64,000 nucleotides of DNA from Fluoribacter dumoffii NY 23 (GTDB lineage Bacteria; Pseudomonadota; Gammaproteobacteria; Legionellales; Legionellaceae). Below, in pieces: positions 1 to 9,578 of the stretch. How positions within the stretch are numbered: position 1 is the first letter of the stretch; each line of letters begins with the position of its first letter. Below the pieces are notes generated by a model. It saw only the letters and a program-made list of their open reading frames with translations, was not told the origin of the DNA and made no database searches. Position numbers and translations under genes: made by a program. The stretch covers positions 1,936,777 through 2,000,776 of the forward strand of contig NZ_CM001373.1 in the NCBI RefSeq assembly GCF_000236165.1, given 5' to 3'.

Positions 1-3000
1 ACCAATATTCTTCGCGGGCAAATTCGTATAACGGGAGTTTCACTTTCCTAAATTGGGTATTGAATGACTGGTAGAACTCAACCCAGTTAATCATAAAGCC
101 TGCTTGATAATCCGACTGTAATTGCGCTAAGGATTCGCGGCGCTGCAACGGAAATGGATTGGCTTTTTCCTTTTTAATTGCATGGATGGTGTATTCACCT
201 TTTTCCATAAGAGCGGCTGCCTCTTTCGCTGTACGCGCCTGAATGGCAGTGCGAAATAAAAAATGACTGCGACAGGTTGCCGCCGTATAGCAAATGTCTG
301 CAAACTCTTCAGGAGTATTCGCAAGATATTTCTGATAACTTACTAAAAGTAATTCAAGTGCTTTTTTGCTTTTCGCAGAAAGTACCAATAACGATTCCTG
401 CGGGAGGATGCGCTCCTGTGTTTCTGCGGGTGGTGCTTCTTGCAAGACGATATGGGCATTAGCGCCGCTAAATCCAAATGAACTCACACCCGCACTTCGT
501 AAACCTTCTTTCTTAGGCCATTCCATGGTACCCAAGGGAATGACTGTATTCTTCAATTCAATGGCAGGGTTTAATTTTTTAAAGTTAAGGTGTTTGAATA
601 ACTTATGGGTTTTTAAACTTAAAACCGCCTTGATAACGCCAGCCACACCAGAAGCACTCTCGGAATGGCCTATATTCGTTTTTACCGAGCTCATATAAAG
701 TGGATTTTCGAGGCTGTGGTAATCGCTGAAAATTTTACCCAGCGTATTTGCTTCGATAGGATCGGCCAGCGGCGTACCCGTACCATGTGCCTCGATGTAA
801 TCCACTTCCTCAGGTGATAATTTTGCTTTAGCAAGTGCACTGCGGATTACTTCTTCCTGGGCAATCCCGTTCGGAACGGTAAAACCACCGCTCTTACCAT
901 CACTATTAATCGAGGTCCCTTTGATTACTGCAAGAATCGTATCGTTGTCTTTCAAAGCAGAACTTAAGCGTTTTAAAACAATCACGCCACATCCTTCACT
1001 GCGTGCATAACCATCCGCATCCTCACTGAACGTTTTGCAACGGCTTTCAGGGGATAACATCCTGGCTTTGGAAAGGGTTATGTTGGAGTCTGGGGCCAAC
1101 AATATATTTACACCGCCGGCAAGTGCCATATCACAATCGCCATTTTGCAAACTCAGGCATGCATCATGAATGGCAGTCATCGATGAGGAACATGCTGTAT
1201 CAATAGCCTGGATTGGCCCATGAAAATCAAAGGCATATGCCACTCGACCGGGTATCGCATTTAAAACATTACCTGTGGCGAAATAAATATTGAGATCTTC
1301 CAAACCTACACCCAGGCCAGCCAATAATCGCGGATACTCATTTGTACCGCAACCCACAAAAACTCCGGTTTTACTGTCCTTTATTGCAGACAGGGGGAGA
1401 TTGGCATCTTCCAGGGCATGATAACTCGTTTCCAGAAAGACCCTTAATTGGGGTGACATGAGTTTGGCTTCGCGGGGACTGATATTAAAAAAATCCGCAT
1501 CAAAATTTTTAATATTCTCGATTAAACCCAGTTGCTTGATGTAGAGTCGTCCCAAAGCATTGACGTCTGGATCATAAAATTTTTCATTATCCCAGCGCTC
1601 CAGGGGAATATCAGACATGCCGCTTTCGCCGAGTTCCAATAAAGATAAAAATTCATCGATGTTCCCTGCTTTGGGAAAACGGCAACTCATGCCAATAATT
1701 GCAATGGGTTCGTTGTTGAGTACTTGAACTGCGGGTTGACGAAATACCGGTTCTGGCATTAAGACTTGTTGTACATGCCGGGCTAATTTGTCCAGGGTCA
1801 AGAAAGCAGGAATCGGCATTTTATAAGAGAACATCTCATAAAGAGTTTGCTCAAGCTCTGCCAATGATTCCTGATTGAAACCCAAAGAACCAAAATCCTG
1901 ATCTTCTTCGATCGATTCCTTTTTTAAAAAAGATTTTATTTGCTTTGCCAACTGTGCTTTGATTGATTCTATTTGTTGCTCTTTGGATTGTTGACGCAGA
2001 GAGTCAAGCACATTCATTTTTCTCGGCTCATGCCAATAGGACTTTCTATCAAAACAATAAAGAGGTAATTCAACTTTCCTGGAGGCAAGTTCATCGGCAT
2101 CAATTTTGATGTTAAAACCGCTAAGAAAAGCTTCCTGAATTCGCACCGCATCGAGATCCCTCAAAACATGAGGCTCTTTTTTTACTGCAGCTTTTTTGAT
2201 TTCATAATCCTGCGCTGCAATTTTTCGCCCTAAATCCTCTTTATCCTCAGCAATTATTGCACAACGGTATTTAAAATGGTCGCGACAATTGATTAAGGTG
2301 ACACAAATATCCTGCAAAGATGCCGAAGTGCCTTGAAGATAAGAGGGATATTGCTTTAGGAGGTGCTTTAAAGAATGCTCGCTCTGGGCTGAGAGGACAA
2401 AACAATTTGCTTGTTTGTGATCAGGGCCCGTTGGCTGCGGGGGGAGATGATCGGATTCTTCAATGATGGCACTGACATTAGTGCCGCTAAAACCAAAGTT
2501 AGATATTTGTACATACCTCTTTTTCTTTGTAGATTTCTTAAAGCGTGTAGCTTGTATAGGGAAAAACACAGGGATGCTTTCCGGATCTATGGCTTTATTA
2601 GGTTGTGAATAATGCAAGTTGGGCGGGATTGTTTCATGTTTTAACGAAGCAATCGCTTTGATTAGCGATGCTACCCCCGATGAGGCGATACTGTGTCCCA
2701 TATTACTTTTTAAAGCACCCAGAATCAGCGGTTGCTCTTGGGTATGGCATCCTTGATGGATGTGTTTAATTGCATTAAATTCGACTGAATCACCTACAAC
2801 CGTACCGGTTCCATGGGTTTCAATGTAATCAATATCATTTGCCGTCAAATGCGCTTGCGCCAATACTTCTTGATGCAGGGCAATTTGTGCCTGGATGTTA
2901 GGTGCGACGAGAACGGTTCCATCATCGCCATCCTGATTCATCACAATGCTTTTAAGTAGGGCATGAATTGTATCCTTGTCTTTCAAGGCATCGCTTAAAC

Positions 3001-3790
3001 GCTTGACAATAACAACACCACAACCCTCACTCCGGACAAAACCATCTGCATGCACATCAAAACTGCTGCATTTATCCGTGGCGGACAACATATTGGCTTT
3101 GGTAAGCCCTATAAAGTTTTCAGGACAAAGATTCAGGTGCACCCCGCCGACTATTGCCATCGAACATTGCCTGGTCCTTAATGAAGTTGCAGCAAGATAA
3201 AGTGCTGCCAAGGAAGAAGAGCAGGCTGTATCCACCGCCATGCTGGGGCCTTTTAAATTTAGAAAATGGGAGAGCCTTCCTGCCGCAGCACTGCTTGCTG
3301 CCCCAATTTGCGTATAGGCATTAAACTCGATATGGTCTTTATAATTTAATTGGCTGTAATCCTGAGCGGAAGTGCCATAAAAAACCCCTGTATGGGTATC
3401 ATTTAAAGAGCCAAGGGTGATGTTGGCATGGTTTAAAGCGCGAACAGCTACCTCTAAAAACAAACGGTGTTGGGGATCCATTTGTTTGGCTTCAACTGTA
3501 GAGATTTTGAAAAAAGGAGCATCAAATAATTGCGGATTATTGAGAAAGCCTCCTTTACGGCCGATTATTTTATCCGCTCTCTCGCGATTCGGATCATAAT
3601 ACTCGTCAACATTCCAACGGCTTTTAGGCACTTCTTTGATAGGCGAAGTCCCTTTAAGCAACATTGCGAAAAATGCCTCAACATCTTCTACATCTGAATC
3701 AACCCCAGGAAACTGGCAATTCATTCCAATGATTGCAAGAGGTTCATTAAGAATATCGGTTACATTATTTTCCTGGTTATTTTTTACCAC
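1..3790 (-). CDS. Modular type I polyketide synthase (KS-ACP-KS..., 3' end outside window)
   Basis: Reading the minus strand gives one open frame that runs off the left edge. It holds two ketosynthase domains. KS1 has the active cysteine in TACSSS (about 3223-3241), ETHGTGT (about 2800-2825) and KSNMGH. KS2 has TACSSS (about 1185-1205), EAHGTGT and KTNIGH, so both catalytic triads look intact. Each KS is followed by a linker ending in an LPLY..F.R..YW motif. I see no acyltransferase or ketoreductase between KS1 and KS2, only a carrier-like domain (about 1770-1960), which suggests trans-AT architecture. That carrier reads LGFNQES where GFDS is expected, so the phosphopantetheine serine appears to be missing. 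A GTG at 3790 has GGAG seven bases upstream; an in-frame ATG lies at 3805. The product is unknown. It is divergent from the adenylation gene at 4162 and probably works with it. Confidence 0.93.
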   Translation of the reverse strand, partial: MVKNNQENNVTDILNEPLAIIGMNCQFPGVDSDVEDVEAFFAMLLKGTSPIKEVPKSRWNVDEYYDPNRERADKIIGRKGGFLNNPQLFDAPFFKISTVEAKQMDPQHRLFLEVAVRALNHANITLGSLNDTHTGVFYGTSAQDYSQLNYKDHIEFNAYTQIGAASSAAAGRLSHFLNLKGPSMAVDTACSSSLAALYLAATSLRTRQCSMAIVGGVHLNLCPENFIGLTKANMLSATDKCSSFDVHADGFVRSEGCGVVIVKRLSDALKDKDTIHALLKSIVMNQDGDDGTVLVAPNIQAQIALHQEVLAQAHLTANDIDYIETHGTGTVVGDSVEFNAIKHIHQGCHTQEQPLILGALKSNMGHSIASSGVASLIKAIASLKHETIPPNLHYSQPNKAIDPESIPVFFPIQATRFKKSTKKKRYVQISNFGFSGTNVSAIIEESDHLPPQPTGPDHKQANCFVLSAQSEHSLKHLLKQYPSYLQGTSASLQDICVTLINCRDHFKYRCAIIAEDKEDLGRKIAAQDYEIKKAAVKKEPHVLRDLDAVRIQEAFLSGFNIKIDADELASRKVELPLYCFDRKSYWHEPRKMNVLDSLRQQSKEQQIESIKAQLAKQIKSFLKKESIEEDQDFGSLGFNQESLAELEQTLYEMFSYKMPIPAFLTLDKLARHVQQVLMPEPVFRQPAVQVLNNEPIAIIGMSCRFPKAGNIDEFLSLLELGESGMSDIPLERWDNEKFYDPDVNALGRLYIKQLGLIENIKNFDADFFNISPREAKLMSPQLRVFLETSYHALEDANLPLSAIKDSKTGVFVGCGTNEYPRLLAGLGVGLEDLNIYFATGNVLNAIPGRVAYAFDFHGPIQAIDTACSSSMTAIHDACLSLQNGDCDMALAGGVNILLAPDSNITLSKARMLSPESRCKTFSEDADGYARSEGCGVIVLKRLSSALKDNDTILAVIKGTSINSDGKSGGFTVPNGIAQEEVIRSALAKAKLSPEEVDYIEAHGTGTPLADPIEANTLGKIFSDYHSLENPLYMSSVKTNIGHSESASGVAGVIKAVLSLKTHKLFKHLNFKKLNPAIELKNTVIPLGTMEWPKKEGLRSAGVSSFGFSGANAHIVLQEAPPAETQERILPQESLLVLSAKSKKALELLLVSYQKYLANTPEEFADICYTAATCRSHFLFRTAIQARTAKEAAALMEKGEYTIHAIKKEKANPFPLQRRESLAQLQSDYQAGFMINWVEFYQSFNTQFRKVKLPLYEFAREEYW

Positions 3791-3805
3791 CTTAACACTC
3801 CACAT

Positions 3806-4161
3806 GGGGCATAATTCCCGCGCTGTTACCAAAATAAAAAATAGCAATAATAGGGACTTATAACAAGGTATTGGTTATCTTTTGTGTGATAGGTACCACT
3901 CTTATGGAACTGAATTTTTCTTCTATTGCTTATTCATCGATCCCCAACAAGTTCTGAGAACTGAATGTTCATCTCAAGAGCTTTCTATTTAACTTAATAG
4001 CACAAAAAAAGACACTGCGAAAAAAAAACGGCGATTTTCAGATGATTTTTGTCACTGGATGCCGTTTTAATGGGTTGGAAAAACACATAAAGTCCCCCTA
4101 AAATTTAAAATAAAGGGTTTAGTAGCTCGGCTACTTTATCATCTTGGGATAAACGGGGTAA
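3806..4161. promoter_or_regulatory. Divergent intergenic region of the biosynthetic locus
   Basis: This 356-base stretch separates the oppositely transcribed PKS and adenylation genes and must carry both promoters. I see no coding sequence. It contains an inverted repeat at 4025-4068 (described separately) and a 6-bp hairpin AGTAGC-TCG-GCTACT at 4121-4135, just upstream of the adenylation gene. I could not settle on confident -35/-10 pairs for either direction. Confidence 0.5.
4021..4068 (-). terminator. Hairpin with T-run in the PKS leader direction
   Basis: AAAACGGC (4025-4032) pairs perfectly with GCCGTTTT (4061-4068) across a 28-base loop. Read on the minus strand, the hairpin runs straight into a tract of eight T (the A-run at 4021-4028). 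That is the shape of an intrinsic terminator or attenuator upstream of the PKS start. The stem is short and the loop large, so the function is tentative. Confidence 0.4.
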
Positions 4162-7137
4162 ATGAAGTTGATTTCACTCAATGCGATGCAGAATGACCTG
4201 GCAAAAACTTTAGCCCTGAAGTTATTCGCTCCAGACACTAATTTTTCGTTAACTGAAGGGGGTTCAACTTTCAAAAGAGAACAGTGTCTGGAAAAAATCC
4301 TGGACTATATAGACTGGATTGAACAATTGAATATCCATTCAGTCATGATCATGAGCCCGCCTTCCGTTGAAGCCTTATGCCTCTGTTATGCGTTGGTGCT
4401 GTCCAATAAAACTTATATCCCTCTACATACCTCCTCTTCATCCGAGTTACTGGAAGTGTATTTAAAGACCTATCAAGTCGATTTATTGTGGATTCACCCT
4501 CACCTTATTACCCAATTCGCCGAGGGGTTTAAAAACAAACTGCTCCAGCCCAAGAATAAAACCTTTTTTTATTATTTGCCGAAAATTCAGCAAACGGCCT
4601 GCATCATCCCGGGAATTGTACTGTTTACCTCGGGAACAATGGGCCTTCCCAAAGCAGTCCATTATCAGTACCACACCATTCATAATTATTTATCCTGGTG
4701 TCTTGATGAATTCAGAATAAATCCGGAAGATCACGTTCTATTCATCTCAGAACTTTCATTTATTGCTTCATTGCGCCCCCTGTTTGTACCTGCGATTGCA
4801 GGAGCAAACATCACCTTTATTGGCGGCAACTCCCCCAACAAATTGCAATGGATGACCAAGGCACTCATTCATCACCAGATCACGGTACTTAACTTGACGC
4901 CCACTTTTTTTAAACTGTTAATGAATCAGCTGAAAAGAACCCAACTGCTTCACCACCTCTTCCCCGTGCGTCTTGTCCTTTTAAGCGGTGAGCCCATCGA
5001 CATTGAGCCAATTAATCGCTGGTTTGCTGAAATAAATACTGAGACTGTTTTTTATAATTTATATGGTTCCACGGAATGCTTATTACCCTTTTACAAAAGG
5101 ATAAACGCACCGCTTGCAGAACAGGAACGGCTTCACCTGGGACAACTCAGAGCGGGCTGTGATTATAAATTATTACCAGATGCTAGAGGCTATGAATTAT
5201 GTATCGCCGGAGCATTATCCACTGCGTACTTTGATGAAGACCTGACCCATCATCACTACATCACCATCAACAACCGCCGTTATCTGAGAACCAAAGATTT
5301 TGTCAAACTCGAAGAAATAAACCAGAGAAAAGAATTATTTTTTTGTTCGCGCTCGCAACGTCTTATTAAACGATACGCTCAGCTTATTAATTTGGATGAG
5401 CTTGAATTTGCTTTAAAAAAATCTTTTCCAGAGCTGGATTTTATTACTTTTTCCGATGAAGAAAATGAAAATAAAATCTACCTGGTCATAAAAACGCTTC
5501 CTGACGACGCTCTCCTTAAGCAAATAAAATTTTTTCTCAAGTCACATTTTCCTAATTACATGCATCCCAATGAATATATTTTTACCCGGGAAATTCCGCT
5601 GACATCGAGTGGAAAAATCAATTATTTTTTATTGAAGAAAAAATTTACTCCTCAAGATGCAAAATTTATATTTGAGTATTTTACACGCTTTTTTGATAGA
5701 CAACCTATTGATATCGAAAGGAAAATTGTTGATTTAGGTCTTGAATCGATTGATTATCTGGAAATGGCCGAGGAATTCCTGAGAATAACTGGAAAATGGC
5801 TGGATGTTGCCAAAATTCACAATGAAATGCGAATCGCAGACATTGGTTCCTGCCTTGTAGAGCTGAACTTAACCCATGCAAGCCCGCAAAATAAGGTCAT
5901 GCTAAACCCGCTCCAACGAGGCTTTTATTCCAAAGAGCTGGATGAACATTTTGATCAAAGTCTGTGTATTATAGCATCCCTTTGTCTGCAAGGAATCTCT
6001 GATATAAGGCAGTTGGAAATTGCTATCGCTGATACCCTCGCCAACCACTTTATGTTGAACAGCAAATTAAAGTGGATTGATTCTGACTATTTCTTTGTCA
6101 GTGCCGGCATGCAAACGGATTTTAATTTAAGAGCTCCTATATTCTTTTCAAAAAAAGAACTGCAGCGCCTTATCACAACAGTTCATGCCGACCGACTGGT
6201 CAGAATTTATGTTCAAAAGAAAAAAAATCATTACTTTTTGATAATGGCCTATCATCATATCGCCCTTGACGGATGGTCTGCAGCATTAGTGCGCGAAGAA
6301 ATTTTTCGCAGATACGAAGGAACTCATGAAATAAAATGCATCAATCAAGAAGAGGAAATTAACGCCCTGAACCGGGCAGCTGAATTCCGGGAACATACTA
6401 AAAATACTCTTAGGGAGCTAAAAACTAGACTCTCGCAAATTAACCCTTATGAATACAATCACCTGGAACCTCTTTTTCAAGGAACTTTGGAAAATAGAAA
6501 TACCTGTTTTACCCTGGAAAAAAAATGGGTAGACCAGTTTGCCCATCAACACCAAATTCAAGATTCCCCTTACAGTGTTATTTTTGCTTTGGTGTTCCAT
6601 CAAATGATTTCGCAAATAGCCGGGGTAAATAAATTATTTTTTTACATGAGTTTTTCCAACCGCAATTTACCTATTCCCCATATCAAAGAGCTGATAGGCA
6701 ATCTGGCCACCGGGTTGCCTGTATTTTTCAATAACAAAAATTTAACCACACAAGAATTTGCCGCCCAAATCAAAGACAACTTTACTCTTTATTTTAAAAA
6801 TATGAGTTATACCCGGCTTGTGGAAATATGGGAGAATGAAATTATCAATCAGCGGTTTATGTCCCCCCGACATCAGCGTTATCGATTGGTTTATACCTAC
6901 ATTAATAAAATTACCGAGGATGAATACATCCAAAACAAATACATTGACTGGGACAAATCAATAAATGAGACACTGCCCGAGAACTCGGCAAATGTTTCGG
7001 GAAAAAAGAAAGTGGCCTTTTTAAGAGTCTATAATATGGGTCCGCATTTTGTAGTGATGCTGAGTACGCAAATGAAGAAAAAAGTACATGATCTGCTTTT
7101 AACTCAACTGCACGAACTAATGAATAGTCAAAGATAA
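4162..7137 (+). CDS. NRPS-like protein: adenylation, peptidyl carrier, condensation domains
   Basis: This 991-residue protein has three domains. The adenylation domain (about 1-490) carries the AMP-binding loop LFTSGTMGLPKA (about 153-164), the YGSTE motif (about 300) and the C-terminal lysine in TSSGKIN (about 482). A carrier domain follows with LGLESIDYL, its serine near residue 528. A condensation domain (about 590-990) has YHHIALDGWS near 697, matching the HHxxxDG active site. The A7 motif reads YLRTKDF rather than YxTGD and A8 is divergent, so the substrate may be an unusual amino or aryl acid. The order A-PCP-C suggests an activated starter that is then condensed onto an amine or a polyketide chain. 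It is divergent from the PKS and followed by two methyltransferases in the same direction. Confidence 0.92.
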   Translation: MKLISLNAMQNDLAKTLALKLFAPDTNFSLTEGGSTFKREQCLEKILDYIDWIEQLNIHSVMIMSPPSVEALCLCYALVLSNKTYIPLHTSSSSELLEVYLKTYQVDLLWIHPHLITQFAEGFKNKLLQPKNKTFFYYLPKIQQTACIIPGIVLFTSGTMGLPKAVHYQYHTIHNYLSWCLDEFRINPEDHVLFISELSFIASLRPLFVPAIAGANITFIGGNSPNKLQWMTKALIHHQITVLNLTPTFFKLLMNQLKRTQLLHHLFPVRLVLLSGEPIDIEPINRWFAEINTETVFYNLYGSTECLLPFYKRINAPLAEQERLHLGQLRAGCDYKLLPDARGYELCIAGALSTAYFDEDLTHHHYITINNRRYLRTKDFVKLEEINQRKELFFCSRSQRLIKRYAQLINLDELEFALKKSFPELDFITFSDEENENKIYLVIKTLPDDALLKQIKFFLKSHFPNYMHPNEYIFTREIPLTSSGKINYFLLKKKFTPQDAKFIFEYFTRFFDRQPIDIERKIVDLGLESIDYLEMAEEFLRITGKWLDVAKIHNEMRIADIGSCLVELNLTHASPQNKVMLNPLQRGFYSKELDEHFDQSLCIIASLCLQGISDIRQLEIAIADTLANHFMLNSKLKWIDSDYFFVSAGMQTDFNLRAPIFFSKKELQRLITTVHADRLVRIYVQKKKNHYFLIMAYHHIALDGWSAALVREEIFRRYEGTHEIKCINQEEEINALNRAAEFREHTKNTLRELKTRLSQINPYEYNHLEPLFQGTLENRNTCFTLEKKWVDQFAHQHQIQDSPYSVIFALVFHQMISQIAGVNKLFFYMSFSNRNLPIPHIKELIGNLATGLPVFFNNKNLTTQEFAAQIKDNFTLYFKNMSYTRLVEIWENEIINQRFMSPRHQRYRLVYTYINKITEDEYIQNKYIDWDKSINETLPENSANVSGKKKVAFLRVYNMGPHFVVMLSTQMKKKVHDLLLTQLHELMNSQR

Positions 7138-7171
7138 AATACAAACGAGCATGTGGTTGATATTATTCTTT

Positions 7172-7205
7172 CTTATTGCGAAATAGTATTTTCTTTTTTA
7201 TGCTT
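7172..7205 (+). repeat. Duplicated leader upstream of first methyltransferase
   Basis: Positions 7174-7205 align without gaps to 8367-8398 upstream of the second methyltransferase, with 29 of 32 bases identical, including an identical 17-base tract TTTTCTTTTTTATGCTT. The leader was therefore copied with the gene. A short TATT/AATA pairing before the T-rich tract looks like a weak terminator or attenuator. The repeat also argues that the frame upstream of 7234 is noncoding. Confidence 0.7.
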
Positions 7206-7233
7206 CTTCTATCAGCCCAATACTGACAAACAG

Positions 7234-8334
7234 ATGAAAAAAATCACCTCATGGTTTACCAAACCCACAATCAGTGAACCTCCAGAAAAAAACCTTCCTT
7301 TAGCTGAGTCGCAGAGTAATTCACCTAATGCCGAATTTTATGCCGATTATTTCTCACTGATTGCCAAAGGGGCAAAGCTCAAACTCATTCAAGCGATGTT
7401 CGGCCTTAATTTGTTTGTCCTGTTTGAAGATGATTCTTCAGTTCCGGAACGCGAGATTATTGAAAAACTGGGGTTAATGCCTATTAGAGCCAAAAAATGG
7501 CTGCATCTGCTCAGCAGTGAAGGCTATTTGGTAAAAACAACGATTAATAATCAACCCGCCTACCGGTTACCCCCCGGGTTTATCAAGCTCATCCACAGCC
7601 ATCGGTGGTGGGGAATGCAGTTTTTCTTTAATAGCTGGATTGAAACCGAAGAGGAAAACTTGGCGGATGTTTTGCGTTTTGGCAAAATCAAACGAACGGC
7701 CCCCTGGCCGCCAAAAACAGATTCTCATGCAAACTGGCTTGAGAATTGGATGAAAAACACTTCAACCGCAACCATTGAATGCATCCTGGAGCACATTAAT
7801 TTTCAAAAAGTAACTACTCTTTTGGATGTAGGCGGTGGCGATGGAACAATGTCTTGCGCTTTTGCGACAGCACATCCTCATTTAAAAGCTGCGGTATACA
7901 ACCTGCCTTTATCAGCACAGATGGCAAGAGAAAATATTGCGGCGAAACAGTTGAGCGATCGCGTCCAGGTCATCGAAGGAAATTTTCTTGAGGACAACGA
8001 ATTTCCCACCGGATTCGATCTCATTTTATTTGCACGCGTTCTTTTTGACTGGAATGAACAGGTCAATAGAAAATTGTTAACAATGGCCTACCAGGCTTTA
8101 CCCAAAAACGGACTGGTCGCTATTTGTGAATTTTTTAAGAATTACAATCACGATGTTTGCTTTACCTGCGAATATCGGTATCTTTTTAATGATGATTTTG
8201 CAGCCCATGTGATGAAAACCAAAGAAGAGTACTTCAGCATGTTAGATGATATTGGATTCACAGTAATTCCTCTCAAAGCCGATGCAGAGGAAAAGCATCC
8301 TCTTGATTATTCTTTAATTTTGGCGAAAAAATAA
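7234..8334 (+). CDS. SAM-dependent O-methyltransferase, family 2 type (copy 1)
   Basis: This is a class I methyltransferase resembling plant and bacterial O-methyltransferase family 2 (CrtF/hydroxyneurosporene type). An N-terminal winged-helix dimerisation region (FYADYFSLIAKGAKLKL...) precedes the SAM-binding motif LLDVGGGDGTMSCAFA. The acidic residue in VIEGNFLE and the LFARVLFDWNE segment complete the fold. The frame extends upstream to a GTG at 7153, but I chose ATG 7234 because the preceding DNA is a noncoding leader shared with copy 2, and MKKITSWF aligns with MIMSWF of copy 2. It probably methylates a hydroxyl on the product of the adjacent PKS/NRPS-like enzymes. Confidence 0.88.
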   Translation: MKKITSWFTKPTISEPPEKNLPLAESQSNSPNAEFYADYFSLIAKGAKLKLIQAMFGLNLFVLFEDDSSVPEREIIEKLGLMPIRAKKWLHLLSSEGYLVKTTINNQPAYRLPPGFIKLIHSHRWWGMQFFFNSWIETEEENLADVLRFGKIKRTAPWPPKTDSHANWLENWMKNTSTATIECILEHINFQKVTTLLDVGGGDGTMSCAFATAHPHLKAAVYNLPLSAQMARENIAAKQLSDRVQVIEGNFLEDNEFPTGFDLILFARVLFDWNEQVNRKLLTMAYQALPKNGLVAICEFFKNYNHDVCFTCEYRYLFNDDFAAHVMKTKEEYFSMLDDIGFTVIPLKADAEEKHPLDYSLILAKK

Positions 8335-8364
8335 TCTCATCTGCTTCATGTGTAAAGCCGTCAG

Positions 8365-8398
8365 CCTATTGCGGAATAGCTTTTTCTTTTTTATGCTT
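8365..8398 (+). repeat. Duplicated leader upstream of second methyltransferase
   Basis: This is the second copy of the leader at 7174-7205. Here CTATT-GCGG-AATAG forms a 5-bp hairpin followed by CTTTTTCTTTTTT, so the leader may act as a weak terminator between the two methyltransferase genes. Confidence 0.65.
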
Positions 8399-8433
8399 GC
8401 TTTTATTACTCCCTCAATAAATCCACCTGAAAA

Positions 8434-9540
8434 ATGATAATGTCATGGTTCAAATCCTGGCTGCCCTCCAAAAATGAGGGTGTCCTGCAAAACAACATGG
8501 ATGTACCCGAAGTCGCAAATCAACCAGAAGAAGGTAATTACGACTTTTATGCGAATTATTTTTCGCTCTTTGCAGAAGGGGCGCGACTAAAACTTGTGGA
8601 AACTATGTTCAGCCTTAATGTATTTGCTTTGTTTGAAAACAATTACTACGTTTTGGAACAGGATATTATTGAAAAACTTGGACTTATGCCGCTGCGGGCA
8701 AAAAAATGGTTGTATCTGCTCACCTCCGAACATTTTTTAAGAAAAATAATGATTGATAATCAACCTGCCTATGAACTTCCCGAGGGTTTTATTAAACTGA
8801 TGCACAGCGATCGCTGGTGGGAAATGCAGTTTTTTTTCTTGAGCTGGATGGTGGCTTCGGAAGAAAACCTGATCGATGTATTGCGTTATGGCAAAGTCAA
8901 AACCAGTGTTTCCTGGCCGCCCAAAAAACATTCCGAGGTGTTATGGCTTGAAGACTGGATGCACAGGACGGCAGAACAACCCATCAACTGTATTTTAGAG
9001 CACATAAATTTCAATAAAATCAAAGCAGTTCTTGATGTAGGCGGTGGCGACGGGACAATGGCTTGTGCTTTTGCCACGGCACATCCTCATTTAAAAGCTG
9101 CAGTTTACAATTTGCCTATGCCAGCTCAAATGGCAAGAAGAACGGTTGCATCCAAAAATTTAAATGATCGAGTCCGGGTTATTGAAGGGAATTTCATAGA
9201 AGAAAATGAATTCCCTAAAGGCTTCGATCTCATCTTGTTTACCCGCGTCCTTTTTGATTGGGATGAGGCGACCGATAGAAAATTATTAAAAATGGCTTAT
9301 CAGGCACTACCTAAAAATGGCTTTGTAGGGATTTGTGAATATTATAAAGAAGAAAATCATGATCGATGCCTTGCCTCAGAATATCGCTATATTTTTCATG
9401 ATGATTTTACCCCGAATGTCATGAAAACAACTGCAGCCTATCGCCAGATGTTACACGATATTGGTTTTACCATTATCCAACCCAATGATGAGCCTAAACC
9501 CCCTTTCTCCTACTGCTCCCTTATTTTGGCTCAAAAATAA
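8434..9540 (+). CDS. SAM-dependent O-methyltransferase, family 2 type (copy 2)
   Basis: This 368-residue protein is a close paralogue of the preceding gene along its whole length, with the same LDVGGGDGTMACAFATAHPH motif, the same LYLLTSEHFL N-terminal region and the same LFTRVLFDWDE segment. The duplication is tandem and includes the leader. Divergence is spread over the protein while the catalytic frame is kept, so both copies are probably functional and may methylate different positions. Starts at ATG 8434 and ATG 8440 are both possible, and neither has a clear Shine-Dalgarno site. Confidence 0.88.
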   Translation: MIMSWFKSWLPSKNEGVLQNNMDVPEVANQPEEGNYDFYANYFSLFAEGARLKLVETMFSLNVFALFENNYYVLEQDIIEKLGLMPLRAKKWLYLLTSEHFLRKIMIDNQPAYELPEGFIKLMHSDRWWEMQFFFLSWMVASEENLIDVLRYGKVKTSVSWPPKKHSEVLWLEDWMHRTAEQPINCILEHINFNKIKAVLDVGGGDGTMACAFATAHPHLKAAVYNLPMPAQMARRTVASKNLNDRVRVIEGNFIEENEFPKGFDLILFTRVLFDWDEATDRKLLKMAYQALPKNGFVGICEYYKEENHDRCLASEYRYIFHDDFTPNVMKTTAAYRQMLHDIGFTIIQPNDEPKPPFSYCSLILAQK

Positions 9541-9578
9541 AAGGATTTAATTTAAGAGAGCATAGTAGCTGTAAGGAT

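Noticed and set aside
7153..7233. N-terminal extension of the first methyltransferase
   Set aside because: The DNA is a noncoding leader duplicated upstream of the second copy, and the paralogue has no such extension.
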